In this document: in pieces, positions 1-5,235 of the stretch
Position numbering within the stretch: the stretch's first letter is position 1
Layout: every line of letters begins with the position of its first letter
NCBI GenBank assembly: GCA_039927975.1
Contig: JBDSTZ010000117.1
Coordinates: 1-5,235, forward strand
Source of the DNA: JBDSTZ01 sp039927975
GTDB taxonomy: Bacteria > Pseudomonadota > Gammaproteobacteria > Burkholderiales > Burkholderiaceae_D
Reading direction: 5' to 3'
Length of the DNA stretch: 5,235 nucleotides
Notes under the pieces: generated by a model
What the model was told of the DNA's origin: nothing
Database searches by the model: none
What the model saw: the letters and a program-made list of their open reading frames with translations, nothing else
Made by a program: the position numbers and the translations under genes

Positions 1-975
1 GCCCGAGGTCGGGCTCGCGCGCCGCGCATTGCCCACCGGAACCCGCGCGGCGCCGTTGGCGGCGACCCGGGTGGTGGCCGAACCGGTGACCTGGGCGCCC
101 TTTTCGATCACGAAGGTGGCGCCGGCATCCTTGCCCAGCACGTCGACCAGGTAAGGCATCACTTGGCGCAGGGTCGGTTCGAGCGTGTACGGCGGATTGA
201 GGATGAACATGCCGCTGCTGTGCAGGCCGAAGCCGTCCGGACCGGGCGTCGACACGGTCAGCGAGACGTTCAGCCATTCCTTGACCGGCAGGCGCTTGAG
301 CTTGTCGGCGAACTGGCGCGACTCCATGCGGTGCAAAATCGGGTACCAGACCGCGAAAATGCCGCTCGGGAAGCGCGCCAGCGAGTCTTCCAGCGCGTCG
401 CGCACCTTGCGGTAATCCTGCTTGTCCTCGTAAGGCGGGTCGATCAGCACCAGCGCGCGGCGCGACGGTGGCGGCAGCAGCGTCTTGAGGCCGTGAAAGC
501 CGTCGCCGCGCTCGATCAGCACGCGGCGCCCGCGCACGGTGGGACGTTGGCCTTGGGCGGCGGCATGGTCGTCGAGCTTCCTGAAATTGTCGGCCAGGAT
601 CTTGCTGTCGGCGGGATGCAGCTCGAACAGGCGCAGGCGGTCAATCTCGCGCATGAGCTTGTCGGCGACGTACGGCGAGCCCGGGTAATAGCGCATTTTG
701 CCGCTCGGATTGAGCTGTTTGACCACGTCGACGTACTCGGCCAGCGGCTTGGGCAAGTCCTTGCGCTCCCACAGCGGGCCGATGCCGGTGTCGTATTCGG
801 CGTTCTTGGAAGCGTAGCCACCGTCGAGCGCATACACGCCGGCGCCCGAATGGGTGTCGATGTAGCTGTAGGCCGTGTCCTTTTGATTCATGTACGCGTG
901 CAATTGCGACTGCACGAAATGCTTGAGGACGTCGGCGTGATTACCCGCGTGAAAGGCGTGGCGGTAGCTCAACAT
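1..975 (-). CDS. rlmJ: 23S rRNA (adenine2030-N6)-methyltransferase, 3' end outside window
   Basis: This enzyme transfers a methyl group from S-adenosylmethionine to N6 of A2030 in 23S rRNA, in the cytoplasm. The protein begins MLSYRHAFHAGNHADVLKH, the hallmark N-terminus of RlmJ, including Tyr4. It continues with a SAM-binding motif DTHSGAG (residues 40-46), RYYPGSP (95-101), ELHPAD (118-123) and the catalytic DPPYE (Asp179 to Glu183) typical of adenine-N6 methyltransferases. A late block GMFILNPPY also matches the family. The ATG at 975 is chosen because the conserved N-terminus starts there; its ribosome binding site is weak. The frame is open to base 1, giving at least 325 codons, while E. 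coli RlmJ has about 280. The recognisable domain ends near residue 292 and is followed by an Ala/Arg/Val/Thr-rich tail. The gene lies downstream of aceA but beyond the aceA terminator, so it probably has its own promoter. The family call is near certain; the C-terminal end is unknown. Confidence 0.95.
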   Translation of the reverse strand, partial: MLSYRHAFHAGNHADVLKHFVQSQLHAYMNQKDTAYSYIDTHSGAGVYALDGGYASKNAEYDTGIGPLWERKDLPKPLAEYVDVVKQLNPSGKMRYYPGSPYVADKLMREIDRLRLFELHPADSKILADNFRKLDDHAAAQGQRPTVRGRRVLIERGDGFHGLKTLLPPPSRRALVLIDPPYEDKQDYRKVRDALEDSLARFPSGIFAVWYPILHRMESRQFADKLKRLPVKEWLNVSLTVSTPGPDGFGLHSSGMFILNPPYTLEPTLRQVMPYLVDVLGKDAGATFVIEKGAQVTGSATTRVAANGAARVPVGNARRASPTSG

Positions 976-1164
976 AGCGAGGAAATTCCATAAAAAGAGG
1001 CTGAAAACGGCGCGCCGGGCGCGTCAAACGGCCGGCGGAATAGCCGCCATTATCCACCAGAACACGCCCGCGACGGAAAAGGCACGGAAAAGCGCGCGGG
1101 GAAAGCGTTGAAAAAAGCGCGCACATCGCCCCCGAACGGGCGCGAGCGGCCGACGCTCGACGGC
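976..1164. other. Spacer between aceA terminator and rlmJ, no gene
   Basis: This 189-bp stretch must hold the rlmJ promoter if the aceA terminator is efficient. On the minus strand there is a GATAAT hexamer (1049-1054) followed at once by the inverted repeat GGCGG-N5-CCGCC (1034-1048), but no good -35 box at 16-18 bp. A 10-bp direct repeat AAAAGCGCGC occurs at 1088-1097 and 1113-1122. I see no coding sequence or RNA gene here. Confidence 0.5.
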
Positions 1165-1200
1165 AAAAAGCCGCACGGGCTTGTGGCCGGTGCGGCTTTT
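1165..1200 (-). terminator. Rho-independent terminator of aceA
   Basis: A perfect 11-bp stem pairs AAAAGCCGCAC (1166-1176) with GTGCGGCTTTT (1190-1200). A three-pair inner stem (1178-1180 with 1186-1188) closes a short loop. Read on the minus strand the hairpin ends in a five-U run (1165-1169), as expected of an intrinsic terminator. It begins 41 bases past the aceA stop codon. The plus-strand reading also has four Ts, so it could work in both directions, although no plus-strand gene is seen nearby. Confidence 0.88.
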
Positions 1201-1241
1201 CACTGGCGAGGAAGGGGTACCCTCCCCGCCGGTCACCCGAA

Positions 1242-2540
1242 TCAGGCGACCTTTTTCTCGTCGAAGAATTGTTCGTCTTCGGTGGAACCGTGCAAAGCAG
1301 TGGTGGAGCTTTGATTCTGTTGAATGGCCTGGGCGACCGCGTCGAAGTAGCCGGTGCCGACTTCGCGCTGGTGCTTGACCGCGGTGAAACCTTTGTCGGC
1401 GGCGGCGAATTCGGCTTCCTGCAGCTCGACGAAGGCCGACATCTGACGACGCGCATAGCCGTGCGCCAGGTTGAACATGCCGTAGTTCAGGGCGTGGAAG
1501 CCAGCCAGCGTGATGAACTGGAACTTGTAACCCATCGCGCCCAGCTCTTTCTGGAACTTGGCAATGGTCGAATCGTCCAGGTTCTTTTTCCAGTTGAAGG
1601 AAGGCGAGCAGTTGTAGGCCAGCAGTTTGCCGGGGAACTTGGCATGCACGGCGTCGGCGAAACGCTTGGCGAAGGCCAGGTCCGGCTTGCCGGTCTCGCA
1701 CCACACCAGGTCGGCGAACGGCGCGTAGGCCAGCGCGCGCGAAATGGCTTGCTCTTCGCCGGCGCGTACTTTGTAGAAGCCTTCAACCGTGCGCTCGCCG
1801 GTGCAGAAAGGCTTGTCGTTGGGGTCGATGTCCGAGGTCAACAGGTCAGCCGCCTCGGCGTCGGTGCGGGCGATCACCAGGGTCGGGGTGCCCATCACGT
1901 CGGCCGCTAGGCGCGCCGCGGTCAGCTTTTCAACGGCTTCGCGCGACGGCACCAGCACCTTGCCGCCCATGTGGCCGCATTTCTTGACCGAGGCCAGCTG
2001 GTCTTCGAAGTGGACGCCGGAGGCGCCGGCGTCGATCATCGACTTCATCAGTTCGTAGGCGTTCAGCACGCCGCCGAAGCCGGCTTCGGCGTCGGCAACG
2101 ATGGGCGCGAAGTAATCGATGTCGTCCTTGCCTTCCGACCATTGGATCTGGTCGGCGCGCTGGAAGGTGTTGTTAATGCGGCGCACCACGGTCGGCACCG
2201 AGTTGACTGGATACAGCGACTGGTCGGGGTACATTTCGCCGGCCACGTTGGCGTCGCCTGCGACTTGCCAGCCCGACAGGTAAATGGCTTTCAAGCCGGC
2301 CTTGACTTGCTGCATGGCCTGGTTGCCGGTCATGGCGCCCAAGGTGTTGACGAACGGCTCATTGTTGAGCAGGTCCCACAGTTTTTCGGCGCCGCGCTTG
2401 GCCAGCGTGTGCTCGATCTGCAGGGAACCGCGCAGACGCACGACGTCTTCGGCGGTGTAGTTACGCACGACACCTTTCCAGCGCGGATTGGTATCCCAGT
2501 CTGCTTGCAGAGCTGCTACTTGCTGTTCACGAGTTGCCAT
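1242..2540 (-). CDS. aceA: Isocitrate lyase
   Basis: Isocitrate lyase splits isocitrate into glyoxylate and succinate. It is the first step of the glyoxylate shunt, which is needed for growth on acetate and fatty acids. The 432-residue length matches the proteobacterial type (E. coli about 434). Family landmarks appear in order: SGWQVAGD (89-96), a metal-site region FAPIVADAEAGFGG (144-157), HFEDQ (177-181), the catalytic signature KKCGH with Cys188 (186-190) followed by MGGKVLVP, IARTDA (223-228), NCSPSFNW (310-317), TLAGFHA (344-350), and the C-terminal lid segment STEDEQF near 419-425. All key residues look intact. The ATG at 2540 has a strong AGGAGA site just upstream. Malate synthase (aceB) and the kinase aceK are not adjacent. 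The gene has its own promoter and terminator, so it appears monocistronic. Confidence 0.97.
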   Translation of the reverse strand: MATREQQVAALQADWDTNPRWKGVVRNYTAEDVVRLRGSLQIEHTLAKRGAEKLWDLLNNEPFVNTLGAMTGNQAMQQVKAGLKAIYLSGWQVAGDANVAGEMYPDQSLYPVNSVPTVVRRINNTFQRADQIQWSEGKDDIDYFAPIVADAEAGFGGVLNAYELMKSMIDAGASGVHFEDQLASVKKCGHMGGKVLVPSREAVEKLTAARLAADVMGTPTLVIARTDAEAADLLTSDIDPNDKPFCTGERTVEGFYKVRAGEEQAISRALAYAPFADLVWCETGKPDLAFAKRFADAVHAKFPGKLLAYNCSPSFNWKKNLDDSTIAKFQKELGAMGYKFQFITLAGFHALNYGMFNLAHGYARRQMSAFVELQEAEFAAADKGFTAVKHQREVGTGYFDAVAQAIQQNQSSTTALHGSTEDEQFFDEKKVA

Positions 2541-2546
2541 GGTGTT

Positions 2547-2552
2547 TCTCCT
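2547..2552 (-). promoter_or_regulatory. Shine-Dalgarno site of aceA
   Basis: Read on the minus strand this is AGGAGA, six bases before the aceA ATG at 2540. It is the clearest ribosome binding site in the window and fixes the aceA start; those of rlmJ, rraA and the MFS gene are much weaker. Confidence 0.9.
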
Positions 2553-2594
2553 GGTTGGGGAAGCTGAGTTAAAAAACGAAATCCGTTAGAACAG

Positions 2595-2623
2595 ATAATA
2601 GGCCACTTTGTGCGCAGCAACAA
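2595..2623 (-). promoter_or_regulatory. Predicted sigma70 promoter of aceA
   Basis: On the minus strand, TTGTTG (2618-2623) lies exactly 17 bp upstream of TATTAT (2595-2600). The -10 box matches TATAAT at five of six positions; the -35 box matches only TTG, three of six. Transcription would start near base 2588, giving a leader of about 48 bases that contains the Shine-Dalgarno site. The weak -35 box with a palindrome directly upstream of it suggests a regulated promoter. This is read by eye; no start site is known. Confidence 0.6.
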
Positions 2624-2625
2624 GA

Positions 2626-2639
2626 GTCTTATATAAGAC
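2626..2639. promoter_or_regulatory. Perfect 14-bp palindrome, likely operator of aceA
   Basis: GTCTTATATAAGAC is a perfect inverted repeat, two bases upstream of the predicted -35 box and centred about 45 bp before the predicted start site. A dimeric transcription factor is the natural reader. A bound protein here could activate by touching polymerase or repress by blocking the -35 region. The core TATATAA recurs at 2647-2653. AT-rich palindromes of this form are typical of GntR-type and similar regulators of central carbon metabolism, but I cannot name the protein and no regulator gene is in the window. Confidence 0.6.
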
Positions 2640-3000
2640 ATATAACTATATAAATTATCTATTTAATCAATAGCTTACATTCTATTTTTCGCGATGCGGA
2701 ACGTTATTTCTCCCAATGGAAGGGTTCAGTCAACATTTTTTGTCGAACTTATCGCAATGTGAAATGGCACTTCCGCCTTATGAAAAACGGCGCGGTGAGC
2801 ACATCCTAATTGTAAAAGCGGAAACCTGCTCAACGATTGACGAGCGGCAATTTTTGAAAGGGGAAATGATGGGGTTCGGGACGACATCGAGGCTCGGCGC
2901 AGCAAGGCCGGGTATGACGCAGGAGCGCCAAGCGGCGGTCAGCGGCAGCGGACTGCGATCAGGGAGCGCGATTTTCCGGCGCAGGCCGGCACGGCCGAGC
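2640..3000. other. Gene-poor intergenic region, AT-rich at its left end
   Basis: About 360 bp between the aceA control region and the CTAG repeat hold no gene I can support. Bases 2640-2700 are almost all A/T, in sharp contrast to the GC-rich genes, and could serve as an upstream or curved element for aceA. A plus-strand reading frame (2716-3027, 103 codons) exists. Its predicted product resembles nothing I know, has a weak start context and runs into the tandem repeat, so I do not call it. On the minus strand TTGACT near 2725-2735 and TACAAT near 2808-2814 look promoter-like in isolation but lack partners. From about 2870 on the sequence is GC-rich again. Confidence 0.5.
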
Positions 3001-3041
3001 GGCCTAGCCAGGCCTAGCCTGGCCTAGCCTGGCTAGGCTAG
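3001..3041. repeat. CTAG-rich 10-bp tandem and inverted repeat
   Basis: Three head-to-tail copies of GGCCTAGCC(A/T) at 3001-3010, 3011-3020 and 3021-3030 are followed by the inverted form GGCTAGGCTAGGCC. Five CTAG tetranucleotides fall within 38 bp (3004, 3014, 3024, 3033, 3038). CTAG is rare in most proteobacterial genomes, and by eye I found only two others in this window (1907 and 3617). The array may have arisen by replication slippage and then been kept as a hairpin. Confidence 0.85.
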
Positions 3042-3049
3042 GCCTGGCT
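3006..3049 (-). terminator. Strong hairpin downstream of rraA, possible terminator
   Basis: AGCCAGGCCTAGCCT (3006-3020) pairs perfectly with 3035-3049. The stem extends inward by four more pairs (3021-3024 with 3031-3034, one G-U), giving about 19 bp and a 6-base loop. It lies 40 bases past the rraA stop codon, the right place for a transcript end. There is no U-run after it on the minus strand, so it may instead protect the RNA 3' end, help Rho-dependent release, or be a repeat element with no role in transcription. The hairpin itself is certain; the terminator role is inferred. Confidence 0.5.
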
Positions 3050-3089
3050 TTGCCTGGCGACTACGATTGCGCCTTGCGCAAACGAGCGC

Positions 3090-3584
3090 TCACGCCAGTT
3101 TTTGCTGCGCGATCAAGACGCCGTCGGCGTCGGCATACAGCCAGTCGCCCGGATTGACCGGCACGCCGGCGATATGCACGCGCACATTGCGCTCGCCCGC
3201 CGACTTCTTGGCGCTTTTTTGCGGATGCGCGGCCAATGCGCGCACGCCGATGTCGCAGGCATTGATCTCATCGCTGTCGCGCACGCAGCCGTCGACAATG
3301 ATGCCGGCCCAGCCGTTGTCCTGCGCCAGCAGCGCCAGCTGGCCGCCCACCAGCGCGCGGCGCAGGCTGCCGCCGCCATCGATGACCAGCACGTTGCCGT
3401 TGCCCGGCGTTTCAAGCGCGGCGCGCACCAGCGCGTTGTCCTCGAACACCTTGAGCGTGACGACGCGGCCACTGAACTTGATGATTTGGCCGAAATGCCG
3501 GAACGCCGGCGGCAGCACACTGAGCCTGCCGTCTTCCAGCAATTGGGGATGGTCGTCGCACAGATCGGTGGTGGCAAAGCTCAT
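3090..3584 (-). CDS. rraA: RraA family protein (RNase E regulator / HMG aldolase-like)
   Basis: The 164-residue product aligns by eye along its whole length with E. coli RraA (161 residues), which binds RNase E and inhibits its activity. Shared blocks are TDLCD (6-10), KFSGRVVTLKVFEDNALV near 36-53, VIDGGGSLRRALVGG (67-81), GWAGIIVDGCVRD (91-103), DIGVRALAAHP (111-121) and GDWLYADADGVLI (146-158). The same fold serves 4-hydroxy-4-methyl-2-oxoglutarate aldolases, which use an Asp-X20-Arg-Asp motif. Here Arg102-Asp103 is present, while the first acidic position is Gly81. The sequence is thus intermediate, and either annotation is possible. The ATG at 3584 is supported by alignment; its ribosome binding site is weak. 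It lies 32 bp behind the MFS gene, probably in the same transcript. The family call is firm; the RNase E role is not proven. Confidence 0.85.
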   Translation of the reverse strand: MSFATTDLCDDHPQLLEDGRLSVLPPAFRHFGQIIKFSGRVVTLKVFEDNALVRAALETPGNGNVLVIDGGGSLRRALVGGQLALLAQDNGWAGIIVDGCVRDSDEINACDIGVRALAAHPQKSAKKSAGERNVRVHIAGVPVNPGDWLYADADGVLIAQQKLA

Positions 3585-3616
3585 GGTCGGCGCTCGTTAA
3601 GTGTTGTTGAACAATT

Positions 3617-4861
3617 CTAGGCCTTTTGCAGGGCTGGCGCGCGGTTGCCCTCGCCCACGCCGACCGCCGTGGCGATCGCCAGCGCCTGGAACAAGGCCAC
3701 GCACAGAAACACCCAGGAAGGACGGTGGCCGTCGAGCAGCGCGCCGAACAGCAGCGGACCGAGCGTCATGCCAAGGTCGAGTCCCGAATACACCACGCCG
3801 AACACGCGGCCGGTGGCGTTCTTCGGCGCGGCCGCGCGGATCAGCAGGTCGCGCGAAGGTCCTGCGATGCCCGAACTGAAACCGATCGCGCCCATCAGCA
3901 CGATCGCCATCCAGCCGGGCACCAGGCTCAGGGACAGCAGCACCGCCATCGCCGCCGCCGCGCCGAACGCGCAGGCGATGGTGCGGTCGTGATTGAGCGT
4001 GCGCGCGGCCATGAAGCCGCCCACCACCATGCCGCAGGCCGACGCCAGCATGAAAGCGGTGTAGCCGGTGGTGGCCGAGGCCAGCGAGACGTTGTAGAGA
4101 GCGATCAGGGTGGTGGCCGAAAAGCTCTGGATGCCGCCCAGCGCGACCGAGGTCAGCAGGAAGAATGCGAAGCACATCCACACCGCGCGGCTGCGCAGGA
4201 AGTCGAGCGAACCGGCGCCCTGCCCGCCCGCGCCCTTGTGCCCCTCGGCGGGCTTTTCGATCGGGTCGGCGTAGAGCACGTGGCGGTTGAAGTACAACAG
4301 CGCCAGCACGGCGAACGGGATCGCGGCGGCGGCAACGAGCGCGCTGCGCCACCCCGAGATGCTCGCTATGCCGGCCAGGAAGGCCGGCGCGGCCGCCCAG
4401 CCCAGCTGACCCGATACGCCGTGCACCGAGAAGGCGTGCGCCAGGCGCGCCTTGGAGACGCGCTGGTTGAGCAGGGTGAAGTCGACCGGGTGGAAAATCG
4501 CGTTGCCAAGGCCGGCGAGCATCGAGCCGCACAGCAGCGCGGTGTAGCTGGCGGCGCTGGAGAGCACCAGCGCCGATACCCCCAGCAGGGCCATGCCGCC
4601 GTACAGCACGCGCAGCGCGCCGACGCGGTCGACCAGGAAGCCCGCCAGCGCCTGGCCGGTGCCCGAGACAACGAAGAACACCGACATCAGCAGGCCGAGT
4701 TCGGCGTATGAAAGCGAGAACGCGGGCTTTAGCCAGACGAACAAGGCCGCCAGGATCAGGTGATAGAAGTGCGACACGCCGTGCGCCACGCCGACCACGG
4801 CGATCACGCGCGCGTCCTGGCGCAGGCTGACAGGATTGGTGGCGGGGGCGGCTTGACTCAT
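3617..4861 (-). CDS. MFS transporter, fosmidomycin-resistance (Fsr)-like
   Basis: This 414-residue inner-membrane protein belongs to the major facilitator superfamily and should move a small molecule using the proton gradient. Hydrophobic segments fit the usual 12 helices in two sets of six (roughly 18-191 and 228-402), split by a polar, Gly/Lys-rich cytoplasmic loop (about 192-224). The loop 2-3 signature GFLVDRVGALR (74-84) is a good MFS motif A. HGVSHFYHL (27-34) at helix 1 and GLGNAIFHP (117-125) at helix 4 resemble the Fsr-type efflux branch. AGPSRDLL (333-340) and GRVFGVVYSGLDLG (351-364) are also conserved-looking. There is no signal peptide, as usual for MFS. The ATG at 4861 has only a weak ribosome binding site. 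It probably leads a two-gene transcript with rraA. The substrate cannot be told from the sequence; resistance to fosmidomycin should not be assumed. Confidence 0.9.
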   Translation of the reverse strand: MSQAAPATNPVSLRQDARVIAVVGVAHGVSHFYHLILAALFVWLKPAFSLSYAELGLLMSVFFVVSGTGQALAGFLVDRVGALRVLYGGMALLGVSALVLSSAASYTALLCGSMLAGLGNAIFHPVDFTLLNQRVSKARLAHAFSVHGVSGQLGWAAAPAFLAGIASISGWRSALVAAAAIPFAVLALLYFNRHVLYADPIEKPAEGHKGAGGQGAGSLDFLRSRAVWMCFAFFLLTSVALGGIQSFSATTLIALYNVSLASATTGYTAFMLASACGMVVGGFMAARTLNHDRTIACAFGAAAAMAVLLSLSLVPGWMAIVLMGAIGFSSGIAGPSRDLLIRAAAPKNATGRVFGVVYSGLDLGMTLGPLLFGALLDGHRPSWVFLCVALFQALAIATAVGVGEGNRAPALQKA

Positions 4862-5073
4862 CGGCTTACTCGTGTTGGCGGCGAACGTTCAGTGTAGCCA
4901 AAAACGAGAAAACGCGCAGGAGCTGAGCGCGGCGGCAGGATCAATCGATGGCAGTTCGCCAAGCGATACGGGAACCAGCCGTCGCGCCAGACCTGCGCGT
5001 TGGGATGCCGTCCACCGCGATACCGGCTACGGTGCCAGATCCGCGCGCTTTTGCGGACGCACGGATCGTTCTC
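4862..5073. other. Spacer between clpB and the MFS gene, no supported gene
   Basis: About 210 bp that should contain the MFS promoter. On the minus strand TACACT (4891-4896) is a fair -10 hexamer but lacks a recognisable -35 box. A minus-strand frame crosses the whole spacer and stops at 4858, overlapping the MFS ATG, but it begins inside clpB and runs through the hairpin, so I treat it as chance. A short palindrome ACCG-GCTA-CGGT occurs at 5022-5033. No tRNA or other RNA gene is visible. Confidence 0.5.
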
Positions 5074-5110
5074 TGGCAGACCAGGCGAGCGACGCTTGCC
5101 TGGTCTGCCA
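5074..5110 (-). terminator. Hairpin directly after clpB, probable terminator
   Basis: Bases 5074-5090 pair with 5094-5110: a perfect outer arm GGCAGACCAGGC / GCCTGGTCTGCC continues inward through GAGC / GCTT (one G-U) to a three-base loop, 17 pairs in all. It starts four bases after the clpB stop codon. On the minus strand there is no clear U-run after the stem, so classical intrinsic termination is uncertain; it may act with Rho or stabilise the clpB mRNA. Confidence 0.65.
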
Positions 5111-5113
5111 TGT

Positions 5114-5235
5114 TTACTTCGCCAGATCCACCGCCGGCTCGGCAAACACCAGCGCGCCGTGTTCGACCCTTACCGGAATCGTATCTTTCGGTCCAAAGCG
5201 CCCCGACAGGATCAGCTTCGACAGCGGATTTTCGA
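5114..5235 (-). CDS. clpB: ATP-dependent chaperone ClpB, C-terminal end only
   Basis: ClpB is a hexameric AAA+ disaggregase that works with DnaK to rescue aggregated proteins in the cytoplasm. Only the last 39 codons are in the window, ending in TAA at 5114-5116. They read NPLSKLILSGRFGPKDTIPV, followed by RVEHGALVFAEPAVDLAK. The NPL-(S/A)-K-LIL-x-G-(R/K)-F-x-PKD-x-IPV pattern is characteristic of the ClpB C-terminal domain after the second AAA+ module. The catalytic modules lie beyond the right edge and cannot be checked. A hairpin follows the stop codon, so clpB probably ends its own transcript here. Confidence 0.85.
   Translation of the reverse strand, partial: ENPLSKLILSGRFGPKDTIPVRVEHGALVFAEPAVDLAK

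Noticed and set aside
163..993. 276-codon plus-strand open frame opposite rlmJ
   Set aside because: It is the mirror of a highly conserved rlmJ frame in GC-rich DNA; the Arg/Val/Gln/Ala-rich product resembles no protein family.
976..996. Alternative rlmJ start at the upstream ATG (GGAATTTCC context)
   Set aside because: That ATG is out of frame with the conserved RlmJ N-terminus.
1049..1054. GATAAT as -10 box for rlmJ
   Set aside because: No -35 box is recognisable at 16-18 bp and there is no extended TGn motif; too weak to call as a promoter.
2766..2785. Possible sigma54 promoter starting TGGCAC
   Set aside because: The required GC element at the -12 position is absent at the right spacing.
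2716..3027. 103-codon plus-strand frame upstream of aceA
   Set aside because: There is no family resemblance or convincing ribosome binding site, and its C-terminus is encoded by the CTAG tandem repeat.
3597..4532. 311-codon minus-strand frame overlapping the MFS gene in another phase
   Set aside because: It is an Arg/Gly-rich out-of-phase shadow of the MFS coding sequence.
3626..4711. 361-codon plus-strand frame opposite the MFS gene
   Set aside because: The product is Arg/Gln/His/Ala-rich and low in complexity, as expected of an antisense frame; the minus-strand MFS protein has clear membrane segments and motifs.
4891..4896. TACACT as -10 box for the MFS gene
   Set aside because: It matches four of six positions, but nothing resembling TTGACA is found at the right distance.
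4858..5145. 95-codon minus-strand frame whose stop overlaps the MFS start codon
   Set aside because: The ATG-to-MFS overlap hints at coupling, but it starts inside clpB, reads through the terminator-like hairpin and matches no known family.

Overview
The window looks like a GC-rich betaproteobacterial chromosome, most likely Burkholderiales and perhaps Oxalobacteraceae (Massilia/Duganella-like). That placement is inferred from protein character and base composition only. All genes I can support lie on the minus strand, so transcription runs from the right edge to the left: clpB (only its last codons), an MFS transporter, an RraA-family gene, aceA (isocitrate lyase) and rlmJ (23S rRNA m6A2030 methyltransferase, whose C-terminal end runs off the left edge).

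Right edge (4862-5235): the C-terminal 39 codons of ClpB end at 5114. A near-perfect 17-bp hairpin follows within four bases, then about 200 bp with no convincing gene. Next come the MFS gene (3617-4861) and rraA (3090-3584). They are 32 bp apart and probably form one transcript, which ends near a very strong hairpin (3006-3049) built from a CTAG-rich 10-bp tandem repeat.

Middle (2541-3089): this is a 549-bp gap without a supportable gene. It holds the aceA control region: a Shine-Dalgarno site, a sigma70-type promoter with 17-bp spacing, and a perfect 14-bp AT-rich palindrome just upstream of the -35 box. Behind these lies an AT-rich block that stands out from the GC-rich surroundings.

Left (1-2540): aceA stands alone as a monocistronic unit with its own promoter and a classical terminator (1165-1200). 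rlmJ follows after a 190-bp spacer. Its reading frame stays open for at least 325 codons, well past the end of the usual RlmJ domain.

The content is mostly housekeeping: protein disaggregation, the glyoxylate shunt, rRNA modification, an RNase-E-regulator/aldolase-family protein and an efflux-type transporter. I see no mobile element, CRISPR array, RNA gene or new multi-gene system. The points most worth a second look are the aceA operator palindrome, the CTAG-rich hairpin, the extended RlmJ tail and the mixed active-site residues of the RraA homologue.
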